A stretch of DNA of 64,000 nucleotides, from assembly GCF_029968095.1 (NCBI RefSeq), contig NZ_JASCIR010000028.1, forward strand, positions 1-64,000, in the 5' to 3' direction. This DNA is from Streptomyces solicavernae. GTDB taxonomy: Bacteria > Actinomycetota > Actinomycetes > Streptomycetales > Streptomycetaceae. The position numbers and the translations under genes are program-made. The notes beneath the pieces were generated by a model. The model had not been told where the DNA came from and made no database searches. It saw only the letters and a list, made by a program, of their open reading frames with translations. Below are positions 25,421 to 34,906 of the stretch, in pieces. How positions within the stretch are numbered: the stretch's first letter is position 1; each line of letters opens with the position of its first letter.

Positions 25421-27553
25421 CTACGCGGGCACGCTCGCCACGCCCTGCTCCAGGAACCGCTTGCCGGTGACGCGCTCGGAGACGCCCGCACGGTCCAGGT
25501 ACGGCGTGATGCCGCCCAGGTGGAAGGGCCAGCCGGCGCCGGTGATCAGGCACAGGTCGATGTCCTGGGCCTCGGCGACGACACCCTCGTCGAGCATCAG
25601 GCCGATCTCCTGGGCCACCGCGTCGAGCACGCGGTCGCGGACCTGTTCCTCCGTCAGGACGCTGTCGCCCTGCTTGAGGAGGGCCTGGACCTCGGGGTCC
25701 AGCTCGGGCGCACCGCTGTCGTAGACGTAGAAGCCGCGCTTGCCGGCGTCCACGACGGCCTTCAGGTTCGGGGAGACCTTGAAGCGCTCCGGGAAGGCGC
25801 GGTTCAGGGTCTCCGAGACGTGCAGGCCGATCGCCGGGCCGACCAGCTCCAGGAGTACGAGGGGCGACATCGGCAGGCCGAGCGGCTCGACGGCCTTCTC
25901 GGTGAGGGCGACCGGGGTGCCCTCGTCGATGACGTTCTGCACCTCGCCCATGAAGCGGGTCAGGATGCGGTTGACGACGAATGCCGGGGCGTCCTTCACC
26001 AGGACCGCGGTCTTCTTCAGCTTCTTGGCGACACCGAAGGCCGTGGCCAGCGAGGCGTCGTCGGTCTGCTCGCCACGGACGATCTCCAGGAGCGGCAGCA
26101 CGGCGACCGGGTTGAAGAAGTGGAAGCCGACGACCCGCTCGGGGTGCTTCAGCTTCGACGCCATCTCGGTGACCGAGAGCGAGGAGGTGTTGGTGGCGAA
26201 GATCGCGTGCGCCGGGGCGACGGCCTCGACCTCCGCGAACACCTGCTGCTTGACGCCGATCTCCTCGAAGACGGCCTCGATGACGAAGTCGGCGTCGGAG
26301 AAGCCCTCGGCCTTGTCGAGTACACCGGTGACCAGGGCCTTCAGGCGGTTGGCCTTGTCCTGGTTGATACGGCCCTTGCCGAGCAGCTTGTCGATCTCGG
26401 CGTGGACGTAGCCCACACCCTTGTCGACACGCTCCTGGTCGATGTCGGTCAGCACGACCGGCACCTCCAGGCGGCGCAGGAACAGCAGTGCGAGCTGGCT
26501 GGCCATCAGACCGGCGCCCACGACGCCGACCTTGCTGACCGGACGCGCCAGGTCCTTCGACGGGGCGCCCGCGGGACGCTTGCCGCGCTTCTGCACCAGG
26601 TTGAACGCGTAGAGCCCGGCCCGCAGTTCACCGCCCATGATCAGGTCGGCGAGCGCCTGGTCCTCGGCGTCGAACCCGGCCTGCAGGTCGCCGTCCTTGG
26701 CGGCGGCGATGATGTCGAGCGCGCGGTACGCGGCCGGGGCGGCGCCGTGCACCTTGGAGTCGGCGATGAACCGGCCCTTGGCGACGGCCTGGTCCCAGGC
26801 CTCACCGCGGTCCACCTCGGGACGCTCCACCGTCACATCGCCGCCCAGGACCTTCGCGGTCCACAGCAGCGACTGCTCCAGGAAGTCCGCACCCTCGAAC
26901 AGCGCGTCCGCGATGCCGAGTTCGAAGACCTGCTTGCCCTTGAGCTGGCGGTTCTGGTTGAGCGAGTTCTCGATGATGACCTGGACGGCCCTCTCGGCGC
27001 CGATCAGGTTCGGAAGGAGCGCGCAGCCGCCCCAGCCGGGCACCAGGCCGAGGAAGACCTCGGGCAGCGAGAACGCGGGCAGCGCCTTGGACACGGTGCG
27101 GTAGGTGCAGTGCAGACCGGCTTCGACACCGCCGCCCATGGCCGCGCCGTTGTAGTACGCGAAGGTCGGCACGGCCAGACCGGCGAGACGCTTGAAGACG
27201 TCGTGCCCGCCCTTGCCGATGGCCAGCGCGTCCGAGTGCTGCTTCAGCAGCTCGACGCCCTTGAGGTCCGCGCCGACGGCGAAGATGAACGGCTTGCCGG
27301 TGAGGCCGACGCCGACGATGTCACCGGCCTTGGCCTCCGCCTCGACCTGGTCGATCGCGGTGTTCAGGTTCCCGAGCGACTGCGGGCCGAAGGTGGTCGG
27401 CTTGGTGTGGTCCAGGCCGTTGTCGAGCGTGATCAGGGCGAACTTGCCTGCCCCGTAAGGCAGTTCGAGGTGGCGTACGTGCGCCTGCGTCACTACCTCG
27501 TCGGGGAACAGCGTGGCCGCGCCCTTCAGAAGCTCAGCGGTGGTGGTGCTCAC
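25421..27553 (-). CDS. fadB: Fatty-acid oxidation complex alpha subunit (enoyl-CoA hydratase / 3-hydroxyacyl-CoA dehydrogenase)
   Basis: A 710-residue bifunctional enzyme for the second and third steps of beta-oxidation. The N-terminal crotonase domain (about 1-210) has NGAAMGGGVEAGLHCTYR; the NAD-binding domain begins at VGVVGAGLMASQLALLFL (about 340); HPERVVGFHFFNPVAVLPLL carries the dehydrogenase His; a C-terminal 3HCDH domain follows. The GTG start overlaps the fadA stop (GTGA), so fadA and fadB are co-translated to form the trifunctional complex. Confidence 0.93.
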   Translation of the reverse strand: MSTTTAELLKGAATLFPDEVVTQAHVRHLELPYGAGKFALITLDNGLDHTKPTTFGPQSLGNLNTAIDQVEAEAKAGDIVGVGLTGKPFIFAVGADLKGVELLKQHSDALAIGKGGHDVFKRLAGLAVPTFAYYNGAAMGGGVEAGLHCTYRTVSKALPAFSLPEVFLGLVPGWGGCALLPNLIGAERAVQVIIENSLNQNRQLKGKQVFELGIADALFEGADFLEQSLLWTAKVLGGDVTVERPEVDRGEAWDQAVAKGRFIADSKVHGAAPAAYRALDIIAAAKDGDLQAGFDAEDQALADLIMGGELRAGLYAFNLVQKRGKRPAGAPSKDLARPVSKVGVVGAGLMASQLALLFLRRLEVPVVLTDIDQERVDKGVGYVHAEIDKLLGKGRINQDKANRLKALVTGVLDKAEGFSDADFVIEAVFEEIGVKQQVFAEVEAVAPAHAIFATNTSSLSVTEMASKLKHPERVVGFHFFNPVAVLPLLEIVRGEQTDDASLATAFGVAKKLKKTAVLVKDAPAFVVNRILTRFMGEVQNVIDEGTPVALTEKAVEPLGLPMSPLVLLELVGPAIGLHVSETLNRAFPERFKVSPNLKAVVDAGKRGFYVYDSGAPELDPEVQALLKQGDSVLTEEQVRDRVLDAVAQEIGLMLDEGVVAEAQDIDLCLITGAGWPFHLGGITPYLDRAGVSERVTGKRFLEQGVASVPA

Positions 27554-28776
27554 TTGTCGCCTCCGGCGTCCTTGTGGTGCGGGTTCTCCCAGATGACCGT
27601 GGCGCCCATGCCGAAGCCGACGCACATGGTGGTGAGGCCGTAACGGACCTCCGGCTGCTCCTCGAACTGCCGCGCCAGCTGCGTCATCAGACGCACGCCG
27701 GAGGAGGCGAGGGGGTGACCGAACGCGATGGCGCCGCCGTACTGGTTGACGCGCGCGTCGTCGTCGGCGATGCCGTAGTGCTCCAGGAAGGCGAGCACCT
27801 GCACGGCGAACGCCTCGTTGACCTCGAACAGGCCGATGTCACCGATGCCGAGTTCGGCCTTGGCGAGCGCCTTCTCGGTCGCGGGGATCGGGCCGTAGCC
27901 CATCACCTCGGGCTCGACACCCGCGAAGGCGTACGACACGAGGCGCATCTTGACCGGCAGGCCGTTCTCGCGCGCGAACTCCTCGGAGGCGATCAGCGAG
28001 GCCGTGGCGCCGTCGTTGAGCCCCGCGGCGTTACCGGCGGTGACGCGGCCGTGCGTACGGAACGGCGTCTTGAGGCCCGCGAGGTTCTCCAGCGTCGTGC
28101 CCGGACGCATCGGCTCGTCGGCGGTGGCGAGGCCCCAGCCGGTCTCACCGGCCTCCTCGTTCGTCCGGCGTACGGAGATCGGCACCAGGTCGGCCTGGAT
28201 CCTGCCGTCGGCGTACGCCTTGGCGGCCTTCTCCTGCGAGCGCACCGCGTACTCGTCGGCGCGCTGCTTGGTGATGCTCGGGTAGCGGTCGTGCAGGTTC
28301 TCGGCGGTCATGCCCATGAACAGGGCGGACTCGTCGACCAGCTTCTCGCTGACGAACCGCGGGTTCGGGTCGACGCCCTCACCCATCGGGTGGCGGCCCA
28401 TGTGCTCCACGCCACCGGCGACGGCGACGTCGTACGCGCCGAAGGCGACACCGCCGGCCATGGCGGTCACGGCGGTCAGGGCGCCGGCGCACATGCGGTC
28501 GATGGAGTAACCGGGCACCGACTGCGGAAGCCCGGCGAGGATGCCCGCGGTGCGGCCCAGGGTCAGACCCTGGTCACCGATCTGCGTGGTCGCGGCGATG
28601 GCGACCTCGTCGATCTTGGCGGGGTCGAGGTTCGGGTTGCGGCGCAGCAGCTCCCGGATGGACTTCACGACGAGATCGTCGGCGCGGGTCTCGTGGTAGA
28701 TGCCCTTCGGGCCCGCCTTGCCGAACGGGGTGCGGACGCCGTCGACGAAGACGACGTCCCTGACGGTACGAGGCAC
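27550..28776 (-). CDS. fadA: Acetyl-CoA acyltransferase (3-ketoacyl-CoA thiolase)
   Basis: A 408-residue thiolase catalysing the last step of beta-oxidation. The acyl-accepting Cys is in DRMCAGALTA (about Cys95), the general base His in YGGAIAFGHPLASSG, and the second Cys in TTMCVGFGMGA near the C-terminus. The GTG at 28776 is preceded by GGAGGAG; the longer frame to 28842 is rejected. It is first in the fadA-fadB operon. Confidence 0.93.
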   Translation of the reverse strand: MPRTVRDVVFVDGVRTPFGKAGPKGIYHETRADDLVVKSIRELLRRNPNLDPAKIDEVAIAATTQIGDQGLTLGRTAGILAGLPQSVPGYSIDRMCAGALTAVTAMAGGVAFGAYDVAVAGGVEHMGRHPMGEGVDPNPRFVSEKLVDESALFMGMTAENLHDRYPSITKQRADEYAVRSQEKAAKAYADGRIQADLVPISVRRTNEEAGETGWGLATADEPMRPGTTLENLAGLKTPFRTHGRVTAGNAAGLNDGATASLIASEEFARENGLPVKMRLVSYAFAGVEPEVMGYGPIPATEKALAKAELGIGDIGLFEVNEAFAVQVLAFLEHYGIADDDARVNQYGGAIAFGHPLASSGVRLMTQLARQFEEQPEVRYGLTTMCVGFGMGATVIWENPHHKDAGGDK

Positions 28777-28918
28777 GATGGCTCTCCTCCAGGGGTGCGG
28801 GATCGCTGCCGCTGGGCGTGCTCCGGCGGCTACGGCACTCATGCTACTTGCCGGTAACCAAGCGGACCAGGCCCCCCGCCCGGAGCGGCGAAGGTCACAC
28901 TCCGTGGGGGGAGATGCG

Positions 28919-28957
28919 AAACGCCGGAGAGGCTGGGATTCAGCCTCTCCGGCGTTT
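28919..28957 (-). terminator. Terminator downstream of rnd
   Basis: A perfect 17-bp stem (28919-28935 with 28941-28957), 5-nt loop, ending in GTTT on the minus strand. It lies about 70 bp after the rnd stop and separates rnd from fadA. Confidence 0.85.
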
Positions 28958-29029
28958 GGGGCGGGGTCCCCCTTGGGGTCCGGGGCGGAGCCCCAGTCCG
29001 GGAAGGGGCGGGGTGGGGAAGAAGGAGCC

Positions 29030-30319
29030 CTACCCGGCCCCGGCAGCCAGCGCCTCCACCAGTACCGGCGTCACCTGCTCGATCTGCCAGGCCCGGGCCC
29101 CGTACCCGGAGAGCGCCGCGGCGACGGACTCCGCGTCGAGGGGTGTCGGCGGCTCCCAGCACACCCGCCGGACCGTGTCCGGCGTGATCAGGTTCTCCTG
29201 CGGCATGGCCAGCTCCTCCGCGAGCGCCGTCACCGCGGCCCGCGCCGCCGAGAGGCGGGCCGCCGCCGCCGGGTCGCGGTCCGCCCACGAGCGGGGCGGC
29301 GGCGGGCCCGTCAACTGCTGGCCGGGCTGCGGGAGTTCGCTCTCCGGCAGGGCCTTCGCACGGTCCACGGCGGCCTGCCACTGCTCCAGCTGACGCTGGC
29401 TCGTACGGTTGCCGAACCCCTGCAGCTGCCGCAGCGCCTGCACGTGGGGCGGCAGCGCGAGCGCGGCCTCCACGATCGCGGCGTCGCCGAGCACCTTGCC
29501 GGGCGACACGTCACGCCGCTGCGCCACCTTGTCGCGGGCCGTCCACAGCTCCCGTACGACCGCCATCTGCCGGCGTCGGCGCACCTTGTGCATCCCGGAC
29601 GTGCGCCGCCACGGGTCCTTGCGCGGGGGCGGCGGCGGGGCACTGGCGATCGCGTCGAACTCCTGGTGCGCCCAGTCCAGCTTGCCCTGCCGGTCCAGCT
29701 CCTTCTCCAGGCTGTCGCGCAGGTCCACGAGGAGCTCCACGTCGAGCGCGGCGTACCGCAGCCAGGGGTCGGGCAGCGGCCGCGTCGACCAGTCGACGGC
29801 GGAGTGGCCCTTCTCCAGTACGTACCCGAGCACCGACTCCACCATCGCGCCGAGGCCGACGCGCGGGAAGCCCGCGAGCCGTCCGGCCAGCTCGGTGTCG
29901 AAGATGCGGGTGGGGATCATGCCTATTTCGCGCAGGCACGGCAGATCCTGAGTCGCGGCGTGCAGCACCCACTCGGCATCCGCGATCGCCGCCCCGAGCC
30001 CTGACAGGTCGGGGCAGGCGATCGGGTCGATCAGGGCGCTGCCGGCTCCTTCGCGGCGCAGCTGTACGAGATAGGCGCGCTGGCCGTAGCGGTAGCCGGA
30101 GGCCCGCTCGGCGTCCACGGCGACGGGTCCCCGGCCGGCGGCGAAGGCGGCGACGACCTCGGCGAGCGAGTTCTCGTCGGCGATCACCTCGGGGATGCCC
30201 TCGCGCGGTTCGAGCAGCGGAATCGGCTCTCCCTCGGGGGCTGCGACGCCTTCGTCCGGAGGAGCGCCTCCGGTGGTTCGCAGTGGTCTGTCTTCTGCGG
30301 TCTCTTGGGCGTCGGTCAC
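29030..30319 (-). CDS. rnd: RNase D-like 3'-5' exoribonuclease with HRDC domain
   Basis: A 429-residue DEDDy nuclease. Exo motif I is VAVDAERASGY (D-x-E), motif II has the Asp in HAATQDLPCLREIG, and motif III is YAALDVELLVDL (Tyr and Asp). The HRDC domain is at about 265-345 (VRELWTARDKVAQRRDVSPG). RNase D trims structured RNA 3' ends such as tRNA precursors. Its position upstream of fadA-fadB is conserved in actinobacteria. The GTG start is at 30319. Confidence 0.9.
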   Translation of the reverse strand: MTDAQETAEDRPLRTTGGAPPDEGVAAPEGEPIPLLEPREGIPEVIADENSLAEVVAAFAAGRGPVAVDAERASGYRYGQRAYLVQLRREGAGSALIDPIACPDLSGLGAAIADAEWVLHAATQDLPCLREIGMIPTRIFDTELAGRLAGFPRVGLGAMVESVLGYVLEKGHSAVDWSTRPLPDPWLRYAALDVELLVDLRDSLEKELDRQGKLDWAHQEFDAIASAPPPPPRKDPWRRTSGMHKVRRRRQMAVVRELWTARDKVAQRRDVSPGKVLGDAAIVEAALALPPHVQALRQLQGFGNRTSQRQLEQWQAAVDRAKALPESELPQPGQQLTGPPPPRSWADRDPAAAARLSAARAAVTALAEELAMPQENLITPDTVRRVCWEPPTPLDAESVAAALSGYGARAWQIEQVTPVLVEALAAGAG

Positions 30320-30344
30320 CGGTCAAGGGTATCTGTGCGAGCAC

Positions 30345-30380
30345 GGCGCCCGCCGACGGAACGTTCCGTCGGCGGGCGCC
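30345..30380 (-). terminator. Terminator downstream of the response-regulator gene
   Basis: A perfect 36-bp palindrome between the response-regulator stop (30434) and the rnd start. Confidence 0.8.
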
Positions 30381-30433
30381 GGACTGATGTGCTGGGTTAT
30401 CGGGCGGTATGTACTGCTCTGGGATGTCGACGG

Positions 30434-31093
30434 TCAGTGGATGATTCCGGTACGCAGGGCGACGGCGACCATGCCGGCGCGGTCGCCCGTGCCGAGCTTG
30501 CGGGCGATGCGGGCGAGGTGGCTCTTGACGGTGAGGGCGGACAGGCCCATCGAGACACCGATGGCCTTGTTGGACTGGCCCTCCGCGACAAGGCGCAGCA
30601 CCTCCACCTCGCGCCCTGACAGCTCGCGGTACCCGCCCGGGTGGCTCGGGGCGCCCGGCGGGCGGCGGTGCATACGGGCGGCGGCGCCGATGGGTGCGGC
30701 GCCGGGGCGGGTGGGGAGGCCGACGTTGGTGCGCGTACCGGTGACGACGTACCCCTTCACGCCGCCCGCGAGGGCGTTGCGCACGGCGCCGATGTCGTCG
30801 GCGGCGGAGAGGGCGAGGCCGTTGGGCCAGCCCGCGGCGCGGGTCTCGGAGAGGAGGGTCAGGCCCGAGCCGTCGGGCAGGTGGACATCGGCGACGCAGA
30901 TGTCGCGCGGGTTGCCGATGCGGGGACGGGCCTCGGCGATCGAGGACGCCTCGATGACGTCGCGCACTCCGAGTGCCCAGAGGTGGCGGGTGACGGTGGA
31001 ACGGACGCGCGGGTCCGCCACGACGACCATGGCGGTCGGCTTGTTCGGACGGTAGGCGACCAGGCTTGCGGGCTGCTCTAGGAGAACGGACAC
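30434..31093 (-). CDS. Orphan LuxR/NarL-type response regulator
   Basis: A 219-residue protein. The receiver domain (about 18-120) keeps an Asp in CVADVHLPDGSG, SAADD and the Lys in GGVKGYVV, but its acidic pocket is weak (VVVADPRV has only one Asp). The C-terminal GerE HTH is clear: ELSGREVEVLRLVAEGQSNK, then GLSALTVKSHLARIARKLG. No sensor kinase is nearby. The GTG at 31093 follows AGGAGG. It resembles a conserved Streptomyces orphan regulator beside DUF3000 and hemE; targets cannot be inferred. Confidence 0.85.
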   Translation of the reverse strand: MSVLLEQPASLVAYRPNKPTAMVVVADPRVRSTVTRHLWALGVRDVIEASSIAEARPRIGNPRDICVADVHLPDGSGLTLLSETRAAGWPNGLALSAADDIGAVRNALAGGVKGYVVTGTRTNVGLPTRPGAAPIGAAARMHRRPPGAPSHPGGYRELSGREVEVLRLVAEGQSNKAIGVSMGLSALTVKSHLARIARKLGTGDRAGMVAVALRTGIIH

Positions 31094-31426
31094 CAGGCCT
31101 CCTGGGGGAGATGGCGGGACGGGGCCGGCTCGGGGAAGAAGCCGGTACAACCGTGCTTTCAAGGTCACAGAGGTCTTCGGCAGCATGTCCGCCCGCCTTT
31201 AGCGAATGATCACGATTTGGTGACTCGCAATTCGGGCAATTCAGACGTGTGATCGATCATCCGAAGATCGAACCGAGTCCCGCGACGGTCAGCCGCCGGT
31301 CAACGACGGTCCCGTACCGCATCCGTTCGAAGCGTCGGTGGGCCGTACGGATGACGGCCCGTCCCTGTTTTCTCGTACGTGCGGGCGGGCCCGGCGTCCG
31401 CCCGCACGTACGACGGAGGAGCGTCT
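31094..31426. promoter_or_regulatory. Region upstream of the response regulator
   Basis: No gene is seen. It holds the promoter region of the response regulator and, at 31374-31412, a hairpin ending the DUF3000 transcript. Confidence 0.55.
31374..31412 (-). terminator. Hairpin after DUF3000 gene
   Basis: A perfect 15-bp stem (31374-31388 with 31398-31412) starting 14 bases after the stop codon; no clear T-run on the minus strand. Confidence 0.7.
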
Positions 31427-32089
31427 TCAGTGCGCCTGGGGGCCGCGGCGCTGCGGCAGGGACACCACCGAGGCGTCCGCGGGGCCGGCCGGGGGGAGGC
31501 CGGCGACCTGGCAGAGCAGATCGCACCAGGCGGCCAGGTGCGCCGCCGTGTCCGGCACCCCGCCGAGCCCCTCGCGCGGCGTCCAGGACGCCCGGATCTC
31601 GATCTGCGAGTTCGGCTGCCGGGTGCCGAGCCCGCCGAAGTAGTGCGAACTGGCCCGGGTGACGGTGCCACTGGGTTCCCCGTACGCGAGGCCGCGGCCC
31701 TGCAGGGCGCCGGTCAGCCAGGACCAGCAGACCTCGGGGAGCAGCGGGTCGGCCGCCATCTCGGGCTCCAGCTCCGCGCGGACCAGGGTCACCAGGCGGA
31801 ACGTGCCCTGCCAGGCGTCGTGCCCGGCGGGGTCGTGCAGCAGGACGAGGCGGCCGTCCGCGAGGTCCTCGTCGTCCTCGACCACCGCGGCCTCCAGGGC
31901 GTACGCGTGCGGGGCGAGCCGCTTCGGCGCGGGGGTCGGGTCGATCTCGATCTCCGGCCGCAGCCGGGCCGCGCGCAGCGCGTCCACGGCGGTGCGGAAC
32001 GGGAGCGGAACAGCATCAGCCGCCGCATTCCCCTCCCTAGCGTCCATCCCGTCAGCATCCTCCGAGAGTCGTCCCTGCACCGCAGCCAT
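31427..32089 (-). CDS. DUF3000 family protein
   Basis: A 220-residue actinobacterial protein of unknown function. Recognisable conserved stretches are PLPFRTAVDALRAARLRPEI, EVCWSWLTGALQGRGL and SHYFGGLGTRQPNSQIEIRA. It is placed between the orphan response regulator and hemE in Streptomyces. Two starts are plausible: the ATG at 32089 (MAAVQGRL), which I take as family-like, and the ATG at 32047, which has GGAGGATG upstream. It is divergent from hemE. No catalytic motif or membrane segment is visible. Confidence 0.8.
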   Translation of the reverse strand: MAAVQGRLSEDADGMDAREGNAAADAVPLPFRTAVDALRAARLRPEIEIDPTPAPKRLAPHAYALEAAVVEDDEDLADGRLVLLHDPAGHDAWQGTFRLVTLVRAELEPEMAADPLLPEVCWSWLTGALQGRGLAYGEPSGTVTRASSHYFGGLGTRQPNSQIEIRASWTPREGLGGVPDTAAHLAAWCDLLCQVAGLPPAGPADASVVSLPQRRGPQAH

Positions 32090-32180
32090 GCCGGGAAGAT
32101 TAAGGGGAACCGGCCGTTCGCGCAGGGAAGGACACCCGGTCCCGGCCGTGCAGTTCGCGGCACGTGCGAGACTTTCCGAC

Positions 32181-33272
32181 GTGAGCGCCAACGACCTTCC
32201 CCGAGCGGGCCAGCAGCCGAACCCGAACCCGACCGCCGCCGACGCGGTCAAGGACTCCGCCTTCCTGCGGGCGTGCAGGCGCGAGCCCGTGCCGCACACG
32301 CCGGCCTGGTTCATGCGGCAGGCGGGGCGCTCGCTGCCCGAGTACCTCAAGGTGCGCGAGGGCATCCCGATGCTCGACTCGTGCATGCGGCCCGATCTCG
32401 TCACCGAGATCACGCTGCAGCCGGTGCGCCGCCACAACGTGGACGCGGCGATCTACTTCAGCGACATCGTCGTCCCTCTGAAGGCCATCGGGATCGACCT
32501 CGACATCAAGCCCGGCGTCGGCCCGGTGGTGGAGCGGCCGATCCGCTCGCGGGCCGACCTGGAGCGGCTGCGCGACCTCACTCCGGAGGACGTCTCGTAC
32601 GTCTCCGAGGCCATCGGCATGCTGACCGGTGAGCTCGGCTCGACCCCGCTGATCGGCTTCGCCGGGGCGCCGTTCACGCTCGCCAGCTACCTCGTGGAGG
32701 GCGGCCCGAGCCGCAACCACGAGCACACCAAGGCCCTGATGTACGGCGACCCGCAGCTCTGGGCCGACCTGCTCGACCGGCTCTCCGACATCACCGCGGC
32801 CTTCCTGAAGGTGCAGATCGAGGCGGGCGCCTCGGCCGTGCAGCTCTTCGACTCCTGGGTGGGCGCCCTGTCGCCCGCCGACTACCGCCGCTCGGTGATG
32901 CCCGCCTCGTCGAAGGTCTTCGAGGCCGTCTCCGGGTACGGGGTGCCGCGCATCCACTTCGGCGTCGGCACCGGGGAACTCCTCGGGCTGCTCGGTGAGG
33001 CGGGCGCGGACGTCGTCGGCGTCGACTGGCGCGTCCCCCTGGACGAGGCCGCCCGCCGCGTCGGCCCCGGCAAGGCGCTGCAGGGCAACCTCGACCCGGC
33101 CGTCCTGTTCTCCACGCGGGACGCGGTCGAGGCCAAGACGGACGAGGTCCTCGCGGCGGCGAACGGCCTGGAGGGTCACATCTTCAACCTCGGACACGGC
33201 GTGCTCCCGACCACCGACCCGGACGCGCTGACCCGGCTCGTGGAGTACGTGCACACGCGCACCGCTCGCTGA
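32181..33272 (+). CDS. hemE: Uroporphyrinogen decarboxylase
   Basis: A 363-residue cytoplasmic enzyme converting uroporphyrinogen III to coproporphyrinogen III by four decarboxylations. The substrate loop is WFMRQAGRSLPEY, followed by the catalytic Asp in AIYFSDIVVPL, GFAGAPFTLASYLVEG and NLGHGVLPTTDPD near the C-terminus. The GTG at 32181 (VSANDLPR) gives normal family length. It feeds the hemY and hemQ products encoded 1.6-3.8 kb downstream. Confidence 0.95.
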   Translation: MSANDLPRAGQQPNPNPTAADAVKDSAFLRACRREPVPHTPAWFMRQAGRSLPEYLKVREGIPMLDSCMRPDLVTEITLQPVRRHNVDAAIYFSDIVVPLKAIGIDLDIKPGVGPVVERPIRSRADLERLRDLTPEDVSYVSEAIGMLTGELGSTPLIGFAGAPFTLASYLVEGGPSRNHEHTKALMYGDPQLWADLLDRLSDITAAFLKVQIEAGASAVQLFDSWVGALSPADYRRSVMPASSKVFEAVSGYGVPRIHFGVGTGELLGLLGEAGADVVGVDWRVPLDEAARRVGPGKALQGNLDPAVLFSTRDAVEAKTDEVLAAANGLEGHIFNLGHGVLPTTDPDALTRLVEYVHTRTAR

Positions 33273-33299
33273 GGGACGCCTATCCGGCGGAGGTCTGCG

Positions 33300-33365
33300 C
33301 TTTCCTGTACTGGGCTTTCCTGTACTGGGCTCTCGTGTACTGGGCTCTCGTGTACTGGGCTCTCC
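33300..33365. repeat. 16-bp tandem repeats after hemE
   Basis: Four copies of a unit built on TGTACTGGGCTYTC, in the gap between hemE and the convergent oxidoreductase. Confidence 0.85.
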
Positions 33366-33382
33366 GGTAAATGGCTGGAAAC

Positions 33383-33412
33383 GAGCGCCCCCGGCCGCGT
33401 CCGGGGGCGCTC
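33383..33412. terminator. Bidirectional terminator hemE / oxidoreductase
   Basis: A perfect 12-bp stem GAGCGCCCCCGG / CCGGGGGCGCTC with loop CCGCGT, between convergent genes. It touches the stop codon of the minus-strand gene. Confidence 0.75.
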
Positions 33413-34793
33413 AGCCCGCTCTCCGCACCGCCGTCACCGCCTTCCGGGCCGCCACCAGGACCGGGTCCCAGACCGGGGAGAAGGGCGGTGCGTAGCCCAG
33501 GTCGAGGGTGGTGAGCTGGGTGACGGTCAGGCCGGCCGTGAGCGCGACCGCCGCCACGTCCACGCGCTTGGCGGCGCCCTCGCGGCCGACGATCTGGACG
33601 CCGAGGAGCCGGCCCGTGCGGCGCTCGGCGAGCATCTTGACCGTCATCAGGGCGGCGCCCGGGAAGTAGCCCGCGCGGCTGGTCGACTCGATGGTGGCCG
33701 TGACGTACTGCAGGCCCGCCGCCTGGGCGTCCTTCTCGCGCAGGCCCGTACGCGCGATCTCCAGGTCGCAGACCTTGCTGACCGCCGTGCCGACGACGCC
33801 CGGGAACGTGCCGTAGTCCCCGCCGACGCCCGAGCCGATGATCTGGCCGTGTTTGTTGGCGTGGGTGCCGAGGGCGATGTGGCGTTCGCGGCCGGAGACC
33901 AGGTCGAGGACCTCGACACAGTCGCCGCCCGCCCAGATGGCCCCCTCTGCGCGTGGGTCGCGCACGCGCATCGCCAAGTCCGTGAGCAGGCCGCCGTGTT
34001 CACCGAGGGGCAGGCCGGCGTTGCGGGCCAGGCCCGTGTTCGGGCGGACGCCGATGCCGAGGATCACGACGTCCGCCGCGTACTCCGCGTCGTCCGTGGC
34101 GACCGCGCGGACCCGGCCGTCCTCGCCGGTGAGGATCTTCGTGACCTCGGCGTCGTTGACCATCTCCATGCCCAGGCCGGTCATGGCCTCGCCGACGAGC
34201 GCGCCCATGTCGGGGTCGAGCGTCGCCATGGGCTGGGCGCCGCGGTTGACGACCGTGACCCGATAGCCCCGGTTGGCCAGCGCCTCCGCCATCTCCACGC
34301 CGATGTACCCGGCGCCCACCACGACCGCCCGCTCACCGCGCGTGTGCCGCAGCGTGTCGAGCAGCGCCTCGCCGTCCTCCAGGGTCTGCACGCCGTGCAC
34401 GCCCGGGGCGTCGATCCCCGGCAGCTCCGGGCGGACCGGGAGGGCGCCGGTGGCGATCACGAGCTTGTCGTACGCCGTCCAGTACTCCTCGCCCGACTCC
34501 AGGTCACGGGCGCGGACCCGCCGCCCCGGCACGTCGATCTCCGTGACCTCCGTGCGCATCCGCAGGTCGATCGAGCGCTCCCGGTGCTCCTCGGGCGTAC
34601 GGGCGATCAGCGCGTCCCGGCTGTCGACGTCCCCTCCCACCCAGTACGGGATGCCGCAGGCGGAGTAGGACGTGAAGCGGCCCCGCTCGAACGCGACGAT
34701 CTCCAACTCGTCCGGCCCCTGCAGCCTGCGCGCCTGCGACGCCGCCGACATGCCCGCGGCGTCGGCCCCGATGACCACCAGTCGTTCGCTCAT
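33411..34793 (-). CDS. CoA-disulfide reductase-like FAD/NAD(P) oxidoreductase
   Basis: A 460-residue pyridine-nucleotide-disulfide oxidoreductase. The FAD motif is VVIGADAAGMSAASQARR, the single redox Cys is in YSACGIPYWVGG (about Cys45), the NAD(P) motif is AVVVGAGYIGVEMAEALANR, and WAGGDC contacts FAD. The SxxxCGxPY pattern is that of CoA-disulfide reductases and NADH oxidases, so the role is probably thiol redox balance. The C-terminal dimerisation domain is complete. It is convergent with hemE and divergent from hemY; no functional link to haem is evident. Confidence 0.85.
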   Translation of the reverse strand: MSERLVVIGADAAGMSAASQARRLQGPDELEIVAFERGRFTSYSACGIPYWVGGDVDSRDALIARTPEEHRERSIDLRMRTEVTEIDVPGRRVRARDLESGEEYWTAYDKLVIATGALPVRPELPGIDAPGVHGVQTLEDGEALLDTLRHTRGERAVVVGAGYIGVEMAEALANRGYRVTVVNRGAQPMATLDPDMGALVGEAMTGLGMEMVNDAEVTKILTGEDGRVRAVATDDAEYAADVVILGIGVRPNTGLARNAGLPLGEHGGLLTDLAMRVRDPRAEGAIWAGGDCVEVLDLVSGRERHIALGTHANKHGQIIGSGVGGDYGTFPGVVGTAVSKVCDLEIARTGLREKDAQAAGLQYVTATIESTSRAGYFPGAALMTVKMLAERRTGRLLGVQIVGREGAAKRVDVAAVALTAGLTVTQLTTLDLGYAPPFSPVWDPVLVAARKAVTAVRRAG

Positions 34794-34906
34794 GCGCCCA
34801 CGCTACGACGCGGCACGCGCCGCCCGGCCCGAGTTCCCGCTTTCCTCTGCTGTCAGCGAAGCGCCCGACGGGCCGGACGCACGGCCGGGTCTGAGAGGCT
34901 GGGCCC

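Noticed and set aside
24002..27643. A 1213-codon plus-strand frame
   Set aside because: It overlaps the glycosyltransferase, NYN and fadB genes, lacks protein-like motifs, and is antisense to well-supported fadB.
30434..31093. Two-component system with a neighbouring kinase
   Set aside because: No histidine kinase gene is present nearby; the receiver pocket is also incomplete.
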